Assembly (NCBI RefSeq): GCF_008973665.1
Contig: NZ_WACP01000013.1
Coordinates: 124,001 to 188,000, forward strand
Origin: Paenibacillus tengchongensis
GTDB taxonomy: Bacteria; Bacillota; Bacilli; Paenibacillales; Paenibacillaceae
Direction: 5' to 3'
DNA: 64,000 nucleotides
Below, piece after piece: positions 42,402 through 50,700 of the stretch. The notes below the pieces were generated by a model that did not search any database, was not told the DNA's origin, and was given only the letters and a program-made list of their open reading frames with translations. The number at the start of each line of letters is the position of its first letter. Position 1 is the first letter of the stretch. Made by a program: the position numbers and the translations under genes.

Positions 42402-43691
42402 ATGAGCAACGAGACAAAAATACAGGATTACGAAAGAGAACCCGTCCCGCATCACCTGCGGAAATCATGGCTGTCCATGGCACTTGTCTGGATCGCGATT
42501 GGCATTGATCTGTCGGCGATGTTTCTGGGAGCGCAGCTCGGTGCAGGAATGAGCATCGGCGATTCGCTTACCGCGGTGATTGTCGGGTCCATTATCTTGG
42601 GAATGATCGGGGCCGTCTGTGCCTATGTCGGGGCCAAAACCGGCCTGTCGACGGCCATGCTGAGCCGGTTTCTGTTCGGCAATCAAGGGGCGCTGATCGT
42701 CTCCGTCATTCTGGGCATTTCCTCGCTGGGCTGGTTCGGGGTACAGGTGGGCTTCTTCGCTTCCAACTTCCAGACTGCGCTAAGCGAGCTGCTCGGCTGG
42801 CACTGGTCTCTTGGGGTATTATCCGTCATCGGCGGGCTACTGATGATGTCTACGGCCATCTGGGGCTACCGGGCGATTGAGCGGTTAAGCGTCTGGTCGG
42901 TGCCGCTGCTCGTGGTGTTTATCATCGTTGCGCTCGTTATGGCGCTGAACGGTGACGGCGGCAGTAAGGTCTGGCTGCCCTTTGAGGGTGAGGCGCTGCC
43001 GATGGGAACGGCTATTTCGCTGGTTATCGGCATCTTTGTACTCGGAACGGCGCTGTCTCCCGACATTGCGCGCTGGGCGAAGACGCCGAAGCATGCGATC
43101 TCGGCGGCGTTTATCGGCTTTTTTGTCGGCAACAGCTTTATGACGGTCATTGCCCTCTTCCTGTCCCGCGCGATGGATTCCGACGATCTGACGGGCATCT
43201 TCCTGGCGCTGGGGCTGGGCATTCCGGCCATCATCGTGCTGACGCTGGCGCAATGGACGACCAACACGAACAATCTGTATTCTGCAGGGCTGGGCTTCTC
43301 CGTCGTATTCAAGCGGGTGCCGAAATCTGTGATTACAGTTATTGCCGGCCTGCTAGCGACGCTGCTAGCATACTTTGGCATTTATGACCGGTTTCTTACG
43401 TTCCTCACTTATATTACGATGCTGGTCGCTCCGCTGGGCGGCATTTATACAGCCGAATACCTGCTCGTGAATAAGGAGCGCTTCTCGTTCGAGGGGCTGG
43501 ACAGCAACAGAAACTGGATTAGCCGCTCTATTGCGGTCTGGATCGTAGCCACCTTCTTCGGATTTATGACAACGGCAAGTCCGGACGGGCTGGGCTGGTT
43601 CCAGGTGACGCAGGTTCCGGCGCTCGACAGCTTCCTGATTGCTTTTATTTTGCAGGCATTGATTGGTAAGTGGGCCGTAAAGAAAGGATGA
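42402..43691 (+). CDS. NCS1-family cytosine/hydantoin-type permease
   Basis: 429-residue integral membrane protein with about 12 helices, of the nucleobase:cation symporter-1 family (CodB/Mhp1-like). HHLRKSWLSMALVWIAIGID at the start and the NNLYSAGLGF motif in the region of TM8 are typical. It would import a nucleobase, hydantoin or related cyclic amide with Na+ or H+. ATG 42402 lies 13 bases after AGGGGTCAGAGG. It is followed at 4 bp by the DUF917 gene, so it belongs to the TetR operon. Substrate not visible from sequence, but the hydantoinase partner suggests a hydantoin- or oxoproline-like compound. Confidence 0.9.
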   Translation: MSNETKIQDYEREPVPHHLRKSWLSMALVWIAIGIDLSAMFLGAQLGAGMSIGDSLTAVIVGSIILGMIGAVCAYVGAKTGLSTAMLSRFLFGNQGALIVSVILGISSLGWFGVQVGFFASNFQTALSELLGWHWSLGVLSVIGGLLMMSTAIWGYRAIERLSVWSVPLLVVFIIVALVMALNGDGGSKVWLPFEGEALPMGTAISLVIGIFVLGTALSPDIARWAKTPKHAISAAFIGFFVGNSFMTVIALFLSRAMDSDDLTGIFLALGLGIPAIIVLTLAQWTTNTNNLYSAGLGFSVVFKRVPKSVITVIAGLLATLLAYFGIYDRFLTFLTYITMLVAPLGGIYTAEYLLVNKERFSFEGLDSNRNWISRSIAVWIVATFFGFMTTASPDGLGWFQVTQVPALDSFLIAFILQALIGKWAVKKG

Positions 43692-43695
43692 CAGC

Positions 43696-44811
43696 ATGAA
43701 TAACACAACCAGATTAACAAGCTTGGACGAACAAGCGGTGGAATATATTGCGGTAGGAGCGGCTGTGCTGGGCACAGGCGGCGGGGGCGATCCCCATGTC
43801 GGCAAGCTGATGGCGCTGGAAGCGATCCGTAAGTATGGTCCGGTAGCGATCGTGCAGCTTGAGGATATGGACGACGATGGGCTGATTGTACCGGTCTCGA
43901 TGATTGGAGCGCCAACGGTGATGCTGGAGAAGATTCCTTCGGCTCAGCAGCTGACGAAACCACTGGATCTGCTTGAAAAAGAGCTCGGCCGACCCGTAAC
44001 GGCCGTCATGCCGATTGAGGTCGGCGGCGGCAATTCGCTGGTCCCGGTGCTTGCGGCGGCGCAGCGGGGGATTCCGCTGGTCGATGCCGATGCGATGGGG
44101 CGGGCTTTTCCCGAGTCGCAGATGGTAACCTTCCATCTGGAGGGCATTCCCTGCAGCCCGGTGACGATGGCGGACGAGCGGGGCAACACCGCACTGCTGC
44201 ATACGATTGACGGCGTATGGGAGGAGCGGCTGGCCCGCGCCCTGACGGTGGAGATGGGCGGCTCTGCCTCCATTTGCGATTACCCGCTGACCGGAGCGCA
44301 GGCGAAGCGGAGCGCGATTGGCGGTACGCTGTCGCTGGCCTATGACATTGGCCGGACGCTGTTCGAAGCGAAGCAGCAGAAGCTGAATCCCGTGCAGGAG
44401 CTGCTGGCGCAGCTGGACGGCTATGCGCTGTTCCACGGCAAGGCCGTGGACATCCGCCGCCGGATGGACGGCGGGTTCACGCGCGGCGAAGCGGTGTTCG
44501 AAGGCACCGGTGCGGATAAGGGACGGTCGCTGCGGCTGTTCTTCCAGAACGAGTTCCTGCTCGCCACCGTAGAGGACGAGGCAATCGCAATTACACCGGA
44601 CCTGATAACGCTCCTTGATCAGGATACAGGCATGCCGGTGACGACGGAGAACCTGAAGTACGGCGCCCGGGTAACGGTCGCGGGCTTGCGGTGCGATGCC
44701 AAATGGCGTACGGCCAAAGGGATTGAGACGGCCGGGCCGCGCTATTTCGGCTACGATCTCGACTATGTGCCGATTGAGACGCTGGCTGCGAAGGGAGGTG
44801 GAGCGGAATGA
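43696..44811 (+). CDS. DUF917 family protein
   Basis: 371 residues. DUF917 proteins are always found with hydantoinase/oxoprolinase genes and are thought to be a second subunit or a partner enzyme. Visible features: AAVLGTGGGGDPHVGKLMA, MPIEVGGGNSLVPVLAA, VDADAMGRAFPE and QMVTFHLEGIPCSPV; the C-terminus resembles other S-methyl thiohydantoin desulfurase-type sequences. ATG 43696 is four bases after the permease stop; AAAGGATGACAGC gives the ribosome site. Its end overlaps the next gene by four bases (ATGA), so the two are translationally coupled, in keeping with a complex. Confidence 0.9.
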   Translation: MNNTTRLTSLDEQAVEYIAVGAAVLGTGGGGDPHVGKLMALEAIRKYGPVAIVQLEDMDDDGLIVPVSMIGAPTVMLEKIPSAQQLTKPLDLLEKELGRPVTAVMPIEVGGGNSLVPVLAAAQRGIPLVDADAMGRAFPESQMVTFHLEGIPCSPVTMADERGNTALLHTIDGVWEERLARALTVEMGGSASICDYPLTGAQAKRSAIGGTLSLAYDIGRTLFEAKQQKLNPVQELLAQLDGYALFHGKAVDIRRRMDGGFTRGEAVFEGTGADKGRSLRLFFQNEFLLATVEDEAIAITPDLITLLDQDTGMPVTTENLKYGARVTVAGLRCDAKWRTAKGIETAGPRYFGYDLDYVPIETLAAKGGGAE

Positions 44812-46397
44812 ACGGTACGATGAATAATGGAGCTTCTGCCGGACTGGAGAAGGCTTACCGCATCGGCATCGATGTGGGAGGCACGAATACGGACGCTGCG
44901 CTGCTGGATTCCAGCCTGCGCTGTGTCCACAAGGTGAAGGTGCACACGACCGCCGACGTCAACGAAGGCATCGTGGAGGCGGTCCGCCGGCTGCTGCAGG
45001 AGAGCGGCGTGGACGCCGCCGATATCCGCTATGCGATGCTGGGCACGACGCATTGCACGAATGCCATCGTCGAGCGCAAGCATCTGGGCCGGGTCGGCCT
45101 GATCCGCATCGGCGCTCCGGCGACGACGGCGGTTCCGCCGCTTGCCGGCTGGGACGCCACGCTGCGTACGGCCATTGGGCCGCACAGCTATATGGCCTCC
45201 GGCGGCTATGAATATGACGGCCGGAAGATTGCCGAGCTGGATGCGGCGGAGATTGCCGGGCTGTGCCGGCGGATGGCCGGTGAAGTCGACGCGGTGGCCC
45301 TGTGCGGCGTGTTCGCCCCCGTGAACCGCGAGCAGGAGAAGCTGGCCGGAGACATCGTCCGCGAGGTGCTGGGACCGGACATGCCGGTCACGTTCTCCAG
45401 CGAGATCGGCAGCATCGGGCTGCTGGAGCGGGAGAACGCCTCCGTGCTGAACGCGGCGCTGCTGCAGGTCATTGCCGGCGTAGTGCGCGGCTTCGAGGCG
45501 GCGCTGAACGGCTTCGGCATTGATGCGCAGCTGTACATCTGCCAGAACGACGGCACGCTGATGAAGAGCGAATATGCGCTCCGCTATCCGATCCTGACCA
45601 TTGCCTGCGGCCCGACGAACTCGATCCGCGGTGCGGCGCATCTGTCGGGGCTGAGCGACGCGCTGGTCGTCGATATCGGCGGCACGACGACGGATATCGG
45701 CGTGCTCGTGCAAGGCTTCCCGCGCCAGTCTTCGGCAGCGGTGGAGCTGGGCGGTATCCGCACGAACTTCCGGATGCCGGATATTCTGTCCATCGGCCTC
45801 GGCGGCGGCACGATTGTGCGGCCTGACGGCCCGGGCGGCGTGACGGTCGGCCCGGACAGCGTCGGCTACGAGCTGACGAAGCGGGGCCGCATCTTCGGCG
45901 GCGATACGCTGACGGCGACCGACGTAGCCGTCAAGCTGGGCCGCGCCGTGTGGCCGGGCACAGACAGCGCTGCGCTGGACGAGTCCGCCTGCCGCGAGGC
46001 GGATGCGGTGATGCAGCAGCTGCTGGAGGAAGCCATCGACCGGATGAAGACCAGCGCAGGCGACGTGGATGTCATTCTGGTCGGCGGCGGCAGCATCCTG
46101 GTGCCGGAGAAGCTGGCCGGTGCGGCCCGGATTATCAAGCCGGACCATTATGATGCGGCGAACGCCATCGGCGCGGCGCTGGGTGAGGTCAGCGGCGAGT
46201 CGGAGCGCATCTATTCGCTGGACGACTGGAAGTACGACGATGTCATCCACGATGCGAAGCAGAATGCCATGAACGAGGCGGCTGCCGCCGGGGCGGACCC
46301 GGAGACGGTGCAGATTGTATCCGTCGAGGACATTCCGCTTGCATACCTGCCGGGCAATGCGCTGCTGGTGAAGGTGAAGGCGGCGGGGAGGCTGTAA
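44808..46397 (+). CDS. Hydantoinase/oxoprolinase family enzyme (HyuA-like)
   Basis: 529 residues of the ASKHA-fold hydantoinase A/oxoprolinase family, which uses ATP to open hydantoin or 5-oxoproline rings. Phosphate-binding loop 1 is YRIGIDVGGTNTDAALLD (residues 16-33) and loop 2 DALVVDIGGTTTDIGVL. LGTTHCTNAIVERKHLGRVGLIRIG and SIGLGGGTIVRPDG are family markers. The 529-residue length is that of single-chain HyuA rather than a fused oxoprolinase; a separate HyuB is absent, with DUF917 in its place. Overlaps DUF917 by ATGA. The operon ends at the hairpin near 46520. Confidence 0.92.
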   Translation: MNGTMNNGASAGLEKAYRIGIDVGGTNTDAALLDSSLRCVHKVKVHTTADVNEGIVEAVRRLLQESGVDAADIRYAMLGTTHCTNAIVERKHLGRVGLIRIGAPATTAVPPLAGWDATLRTAIGPHSYMASGGYEYDGRKIAELDAAEIAGLCRRMAGEVDAVALCGVFAPVNREQEKLAGDIVREVLGPDMPVTFSSEIGSIGLLERENASVLNAALLQVIAGVVRGFEAALNGFGIDAQLYICQNDGTLMKSEYALRYPILTIACGPTNSIRGAAHLSGLSDALVVDIGGTTTDIGVLVQGFPRQSSAAVELGGIRTNFRMPDILSIGLGGGTIVRPDGPGGVTVGPDSVGYELTKRGRIFGGDTLTATDVAVKLGRAVWPGTDSAALDESACREADAVMQQLLEEAIDRMKTSAGDVDVILVGGGSILVPEKLAGAARIIKPDHYDAANAIGAALGEVSGESERIYSLDDWKYDDVIHDAKQNAMNEAAAAGADPETVQIVSVEDIPLAYLPGNALLVKVKAAGRL

Positions 46398-46519
46398 GGC
46401 TGGAGGCAAGAGAGTCAAGCCGGGCAGTTGACCCGCTGTGGCGAGAGCGCAAAGTGGGCATGTTCGCCGCGGCGCGCGGTAACGCGGCTGTAAGCGAAGC
46501 GGGAAGAGAGCATAAAGAA

Positions 46520-46553
46520 GGCGGTACAGAGATCATTCTGTACCGCCTCTTTT
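46520..46553. terminator. Strong bidirectional-capable terminator
   Basis: GGCGGTACAGA (46520-46530) and TCTGTACCGCC (46537-46547), a perfect 11-bp stem, followed by TCTTTTTG on the plus strand. It serves the TetR operon and may also stop the convergent methyltransferase transcript. Confidence 0.85.
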
Positions 46554-46597
46554 TGCAATGTAATGGCTCTGCTTCTCCCATATTCGGCCATACGCAA

Positions 46598-47320
46598 TTA
46601 TTTACTAGCTGATAGAAACAGGAACAATGGAATTCTCAAGCGGCGTTCGTAGGTTTCATCGGTGCTGAAGTTTTTTCGCTGAGGATTAGATTCTCTTAGA
46701 TAATCGATCCTGAATCCAGCCTGCTGTAAGGCTATATAATACTGTTCAATGGAACGGTGATATTTCTGCACTGTCCCTCCCAGCCATTGCTGCTCGCGGT
46801 AGCCCTCGATAAAATAATTATCAACAATCCAGTTGGTGCGGGTCCCCGAGGTTTGGAGTGTCGAGGTAATCACAGGATGCTCTACAGAAAAGATGAAGCT
46901 GCCGCCCGGCTTTAAGGCTTGGCGGATTTTCAGCAGCAGGCTGTCTAAATCCTCGATATAATGGATGGCCAGCCGGGATATAACGAGGTCAAAGGTATTG
47001 TGGAGGGGTTGCCAGGATTCCATGGTGGTGTGAATCACGCTGGCGTTATAACCTTTTACTGCTGCGGCTGCAGCCTGAACCATATTAGCGGAGCCTTCAA
47101 TGCCGCAATATTCCTCACAGCCCAAATCGAATAGATCCTTGGCGAATTTGGCATCCCCGCAGCCCAGGTCCAGAATTCTCTTACCCTGCACGGCTCCAAT
47201 CAGTTCAAGGATGACGGGCTTCTCCAGCGTATCGTTTGCATTCTCCTGCCATTGCCGCCGCTCCATATATTTAGCGAAGTTGGCATCATTATCGTAGAAT
47301 TCGGAACCGGTATAATCCAT
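46598..47320 (-). CDS. SAM-dependent methyltransferase (class I)
   Basis: 240 residues. ILDLGCGDAKFAKDLFDLGC is motif I for SAM binding, CGIEGSANMV motif II, FDLVISRLAIHYIEDLDSLLLKIRQALKPGGSFIFSVEHPV the UbiE/Methyltransf_11-like core. The C-terminal part carries substrate-binding sequence IEGYREQQWLGGTVQKYHRSIEQY, found in a group of small-molecule methyltransferases. ATG 47320 follows CAGGAGGGAAAC; the frame is open further upstream, but that part lacks a ribosome site. Probably monocistronic, 58 bp from the DinB gene on the same strand. Confidence 0.88.
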   Translation of the reverse strand: MDYTGSEFYDNDANFAKYMERRQWQENANDTLEKPVILELIGAVQGKRILDLGCGDAKFAKDLFDLGCEEYCGIEGSANMVQAAAAAVKGYNASVIHTTMESWQPLHNTFDLVISRLAIHYIEDLDSLLLKIRQALKPGGSFIFSVEHPVITSTLQTSGTRTNWIVDNYFIEGYREQQWLGGTVQKYHRSIEQYYIALQQAGFRIDYLRESNPQRKNFSTDETYERRLRIPLFLFLSASK

Positions 47321-47378
47321 GTTTCCCTCCTGAAGCATTTTCCTGATTGTACCACCCTGTGCCGAATCAACAATAGAA

Positions 47379-47876
47379 TTAAGATGGGCGGGAATCCGGA
47401 TGGCTGCTGAACACCCTCCCCACCAGATTCGCACTGACCGGCTCCTTGCCGATCTCCCGGGCCCACACAGATAGCTGGCCGATGTGGTGGATCTCGTGGG
47501 CGATCAGGTGGCGCAGAACCTCACCGTAGGTATGGGGCTCCTCTTCGCCTTCATCCGTGATGTCGATCATAATCCGCTCTTCCAGGCTGTCGTTCCAGTT
47601 ATAGAGGAAAGGGGCCAGTTCTGCATGGCAGCGCTCAGACAAGTCCCTGATCTGCTGCACGCTGGCCACATCCCCGAATTCGGGAATGTCGATTGCGTGC
47701 TCTTGAATGCCTCCGCAGATCCAGCCGTACTCCACAGCCACAATGTGATAGAGCGTAGGAAGAAGGTACCCGATACCGCCGGTACGTCTCTTCAGCAGCT
47801 CCTCACGGCTTACCGTCTCGCACCAGTCTAACCACTCCTTGCGGACTTGCCAGTTATACTCGAACAGCTTCAGCAT
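47379..47876 (-). CDS. DinB-family protein
   Basis: 165-residue four-helix bundle of the DinB/YfiT superfamily, metal-dependent proteins often tied to thiol (bacillithiol) transfer or stress. The metal ligands are recognisable: His in LPTLYHIVAVEYGW and the pair HLIAHEIHHIGQ. ATG 47876 is eight bases after AAAGGAGG; upstream in-frame starts lack a site. The promoter of the antisense RNA of toxin-antitoxin copy D diverges from just upstream of it. Confidence 0.87.
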   Translation of the reverse strand: MLKLFEYNWQVRKEWLDWCETVSREELLKRRTGGIGYLLPTLYHIVAVEYGWICGGIQEHAIDIPEFGDVASVQQIRDLSERCHAELAPFLYNWNDSLEERIMIDITDEGEEEPHTYGEVLRHLIAHEIHHIGQLSVWAREIGKEPVSANLVGRVFSSHPDSRPS

Positions 47877-47916
47877 ACAGCAGCCTCCTTTAATTTCCAG
47901 AATGACAGGGTGTGCG

Positions 47917-48095
47917 TTGTAAAACTTTGTCATCGTGGTATAATGGACTCAGAAACAGCGTACAATGGCAAAAGAGAGCCGTGCTGCTAACGCGACTCTC
48001 CGCGCAGTAGCCGCTTTTAAGGGCGGAGGCTAGTAATAAGGTAGGCAATCAGAGAATAGACCGCGTCCTTTGGCTAGGGCGGTCTATTTCTTTTT
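47917..48095 (+). ncRNA. Antisense antitoxin RNA, TA copy D (with promoter)
   Basis: TTGTAA (47917-47922), 16 bp, TATAAT (47939-47944) with TGG extension; RNA start near 47951, about 145 nt long. Hairpin AGAGCCGTG...CGCGACTCT, hairpin AGCCGC...GCGGAGGCT, and terminator AATAGACCGC (48055-48064) / GCGGTCTATT (48079-48088) plus TCTTTTTG. The 3' end is antisense to the last codons and terminator of toxin D. Confidence 0.77.
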
Positions 48096-48167
48096 GAGGT
48101 AAGTTAGCAGGGCAATAATGAACATGCCGAACATGAACATTAATGACAACGCTTGGTAAACCTCCAC
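48084..48167 (-). CDS. Holin-like type I toxin peptide, copy D
   Basis: 27-codon Hol_Tox peptide, (V)EVYQALSLMFMFG..., ending TYLKKK, with a single hydrophobic helix. I place the start at GTG 48167 because it aligns with the ATG of copy A and is correctly spaced from CAGGTG; an ATG six bases upstream (MPVEV...) directly abuts that site. The stop lies in the shared terminator stem. The minus-strand promoter TGGTATAAT is near 48268-48276, giving a leader of about 100 bases with a GGCTTTC/GAAAGCC hairpin before the ribosome site. Such leaders usually delay translation until processing. Confidence 0.82.
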   Translation of the reverse strand: MEVYQALSLMFMFGMFIIALLTYLKKK

Positions 48168-48407
48168 AGGCATCACCTGAAGGCTTTCGTAGAAAGCCAC
48201 TTCGGAAGCATAAGCTTTTCTGGGAGATTAGCCGACCGCCCATATAAGCCTTTCTACTGCCCTGTGATTATACCATATTCTTCAAAAAGTTCTTACAATC
48301 TTTTGCAGTGAATAAGAACCTTCCCAAAATCCCCTTCTAGCGAACCCCTTCCCATATCGTTTATACTGGTAAAGCCAATTTTACTAGCTGGGAGTGTCTG
48401 ACAAGCC

Positions 48408-49583
48408 ATGAAGAAGAAAGAACTCGCGCACATCCGCAAGCAGTTCAAGCTGGATCATGATCTGCTGAGCATCTACGACATTCTTAATGTGTATATTATG
48501 AAAGAGAACAACGAGATTTATCACTGGGAGCGGGAGCCGTTCGGCCTTGTGGAGCGGGAGAAGCAGGAGCTGCATATGGGCAATTTCAAAAAATTGCTCA
48601 GCGGCGAGCTCGACCAGAAGCTGTTCGAGCTGAAGTTCCTGGATGACTCCGCCGAGGTGCAGGACCCTTCGCGCGTGCTGCTCCAGCAGGCGCTGGTCAC
48701 CGGCGATCCGGAGGAGTGGCAGGATCTGATGCTGCTGCTGGTGGAGAAAATGCTGGTGGATGCCAGATTCGACCGGGATAAGGTGGTCACCTTCGTCCGC
48801 GGACAATACTACCGCCCGACCAAATCCCGTAACGATGAGGCGGAGGAGAGCGAGAAGGACGAAATGTTCGCCCATCCGTTCATTTTGTGCAGCTTAAATT
48901 CCACGGAAGTGCAGAAGAAGACGCTGATCTTCGATTATGTAGAGCGGGAGTTCAAGTATAACGTAATTGTCGATCCGGTGATCAAGCTCAGTACGCCGGA
49001 GCAGGGGTTCTTCTACCCGAGCGTGACGGACAATTATTCCGATGTAAACCGTATCCTGTACTGCGCGGGCAAGGTAAATGATCCGAATCCGCAGTTCATC
49101 GAGCAGGTGCTGAATGCCGAACAGACGGTAACGGCGCTGGATGAGCGGGCTTACTTTGAAGACATCGTCAAGGAAGTGGCGGGCGAGGAGCTTGATGCGT
49201 CCACTATCGCGCATGTGTACGAGAATATCCAGCAGGTCATTGAGGATAATGCAGATGCGGAAGAGCCGGCAAGGCTGGATTTCAAGGATGTGGAGCGCGT
49301 CCTGATGGCCAGCGGCCTGGAGGATGTGACGGCCGAGAAGGTGGAACGGGCCTTCGAGACGGTCATCGACGACCGGAACTATGAGATGAAGGCAAGCAGC
49401 GTCATTCCGAAATTCACCTCGAAATCGATCAAGATCGAGACGAAGGTGGCGACGATTTCGGTCAGCCCGCAGGATCTGAGATATTTGAAGCAGGTGAACC
49501 ATCAGGGCAGACGCTACCTTATGATCGAGGTGGAAGAAGAGGTTATGGTAGAAGGCTTTACGCTGAGTACGGAGACGCTGTAG
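48408..49583 (+). CDS. DUF4317 family protein
   Basis: 391-residue soluble protein starting MKKKELAHIRKQFKLDHDLLSIYDILNVYI, which I recognise as DUF4317, a Firmicute family of unknown function. Two halves are visible: an alpha/beta part up to about 250 with LCSLNSTEVQKKTLIFDYVEREFKYN, and a C-terminal part (LDEDxxYF-like DERAYFEDIVKEVAGEELD, KASSVIPKFTSKSIKIETKVATISV). The upstream ribosome site is only GGGAG at about 48391-48395, rather distant from ATG 48408. Monocistronic with its own terminator. Confidence 0.85.
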   Translation: MKKKELAHIRKQFKLDHDLLSIYDILNVYIMKENNEIYHWEREPFGLVEREKQELHMGNFKKLLSGELDQKLFELKFLDDSAEVQDPSRVLLQQALVTGDPEEWQDLMLLLVEKMLVDARFDRDKVVTFVRGQYYRPTKSRNDEAEESEKDEMFAHPFILCSLNSTEVQKKTLIFDYVEREFKYNVIVDPVIKLSTPEQGFFYPSVTDNYSDVNRILYCAGKVNDPNPQFIEQVLNAEQTVTALDERAYFEDIVKEVAGEELDASTIAHVYENIQQVIEDNADAEEPARLDFKDVERVLMASGLEDVTAEKVERAFETVIDDRNYEMKASSVIPKFTSKSIKIETKVATISVSPQDLRYLKQVNHQGRRYLMIEVEEEVMVEGFTLSTETL

Positions 49584-49600
49584 ACCGGACATCTTGAACG

Positions 49601-49640
49601 GGCTGTTGCCAAGTCGTGGACTTGAAACAGCCTGTTTTTT
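49601..49640 (+). terminator. Rho-independent terminator after DUF4317
   Basis: GGCTGTT (49601-49607) and AACAGCC (49626-49632) with inner stem CAAGTC-gtg-GACTTG, followed by TGTTTTTTG. Confidence 0.85.
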
Positions 49641-49752
49641 GCTTGTTTTAGCGAAAAACAATGAAACTGTAGCTTTCAATCTCTCAATCCGAATCTATCT
49701 TTTTGAAGATATGAAAAAAACAGGGTAAAACCTTTAATTTGGTAGATAGTAA

Positions 49753-49775
49753 TGGTAGCGCTGTCATTTTATAAT
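49753..49775 (+). promoter_or_regulatory. Probable cre (CcpA) site in xylanase promoter
   Basis: TGGTAGCGCTGTCA (49753-49766) fits the catabolite-responsive element consensus TGWAANCGNTNWCA at 12 of 14 positions. It ends four bases before TATAAT (49770-49775), in the -35/-10 spacer, where CcpA would block RNA polymerase. The mRNA leader to the xylanase start is then about 175 bases. Confidence 0.6.
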
Positions 49776-49955
49776 CATCTCGTATATTTGCAAATATGCT
49801 GAAAGACCCAGGATGAACGAGAGGAGGCGGCAGCGGAGAAGAGAAGGAAGCCAGAAATACCGCAGGAATTAGGCCATGTTACTCCAGGAGACTCTGCAGA
49901 TGTGAATTCAAGGGGATAGATGCAAGAATCCAACCCAACTCTAGGAGGTATATTC

Positions 49956-50588
49956 ATGTTCAAAGTTAAAAAGGTACTGACCGCGCTTCTTACCGCTTCG
50001 ATGGCATTTAGCATGTTTGCCGCAACGGCAGGTGCAGCGACGGACTACTGGCAGAACTGGACTGACGGCGGAGGAACTGTAAACGCTGTTAATGGTTCAG
50101 GAGGAAATTACAGTGTAAATTGGTCTAATACAGGTAATTTTGTGGTCGGCAAAGGCTGGAATGTCGGCTCGCCTTCCCGCACGATCAACTACAATGCCGG
50201 TGTGTTCGCTCCGTCCGGCAATGCCTATCTGACCCTCTACGGCTGGACCCGGAACTCGCTGATTGAGTATTACGTAGTGGACAACTGGGGTACCTATCGT
50301 CCAACCGGAACCTACAAAGGCTCCGTGACCAGTGACGGCGGCACCTACGATATTTACACCACTATGCGGTATAATGCGCCTTCCATCGATGGTACTGCCA
50401 CCTTCACCCAGTACTGGAGCGTGCGTCAGTCGAAGCGGCCGACCGGCGGCAATGTCGCCATTACGTTCGCCAATCATGTGAACGCCTGGAAGAGCAAGGG
50501 CATGAACCTGGGCAGCAGCTGGTCCTATCAGGTCCTGGCTACCGAAGGCTACCAGAGCAGCGGCAGCTCCAATGTAACGGTATGGTAA
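49956..50588 (+). CDS. xynA: GH11 endo-1,4-beta-xylanase
   Basis: Secreted xylan-cleaving enzyme, 210 residues with a signal peptide ending at about residue 28 (FAATAGA-ATDYWQNW), mature length ~182, standard for GH11. The beta-jelly-roll landmarks are all present: GWTRNSLIEYYVVDNWGTYRPTG with nucleophile Glu104, YDIYTTMRYNAPSIDGTATFTQYWSVRQ, and acid/base Glu197 in VLATEGYQSSG. It is close to B. subtilis XynA by memory. ATG 49956 follows TAGGAGGTATATTC. Regulation by glucose is suggested by the cre site at 49753. Confidence 0.96.
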   Translation: MFKVKKVLTALLTASMAFSMFAATAGAATDYWQNWTDGGGTVNAVNGSGGNYSVNWSNTGNFVVGKGWNVGSPSRTINYNAGVFAPSGNAYLTLYGWTRNSLIEYYVVDNWGTYRPTGTYKGSVTSDGGTYDIYTTMRYNAPSIDGTATFTQYWSVRQSKRPTGGNVAITFANHVNAWKSKGMNLGSSWSYQVLATEGYQSSGSSNVTVW

Positions 50589-50612
50589 GCGGTTAGCGGA
50601 GATCATGCTATG

Positions 50613-50637
50613 GGCCGCCCGGCTAAGCCGGGTGGCC
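50613..50637 (+). terminator. GC-rich hairpin after xylanase gene
   Basis: GGCC-g-CCCGGCT-a-AGCCGGG-t-GGCC forms a near-perfect stem-loop 25 bp after the xynA stop, but only TTACC follows, so termination would be partial. It may allow read-through into the lipoprotein gene or protect the xynA mRNA 3' end. Confidence 0.5.
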
Positions 50638-50700
50638 TTACCATTGGCTACGGAGAGCGCAGGCCCAGCCTTCGCTTATCTGCTTAAAGGAGTGCGTTCC

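Noticed and set aside
44763..46418. A 551-codon open frame antisense to the hydantoinase gene
   Set aside because: It mirrors the strong GC-rich codon bias of the plus-strand gene, is dominated by Arg/Ala/His/Gln, has no ribosome site and no domain. The plus-strand frame has full HyuA motifs.
48168..48176. GTG/ATG codons just before the chosen toxin D start (MPVEV... form)
   Set aside because: They lie on or directly against the ribosome binding site. Copy A has its only start at the aligned position, and copy B has ideal spacing to the same codon.
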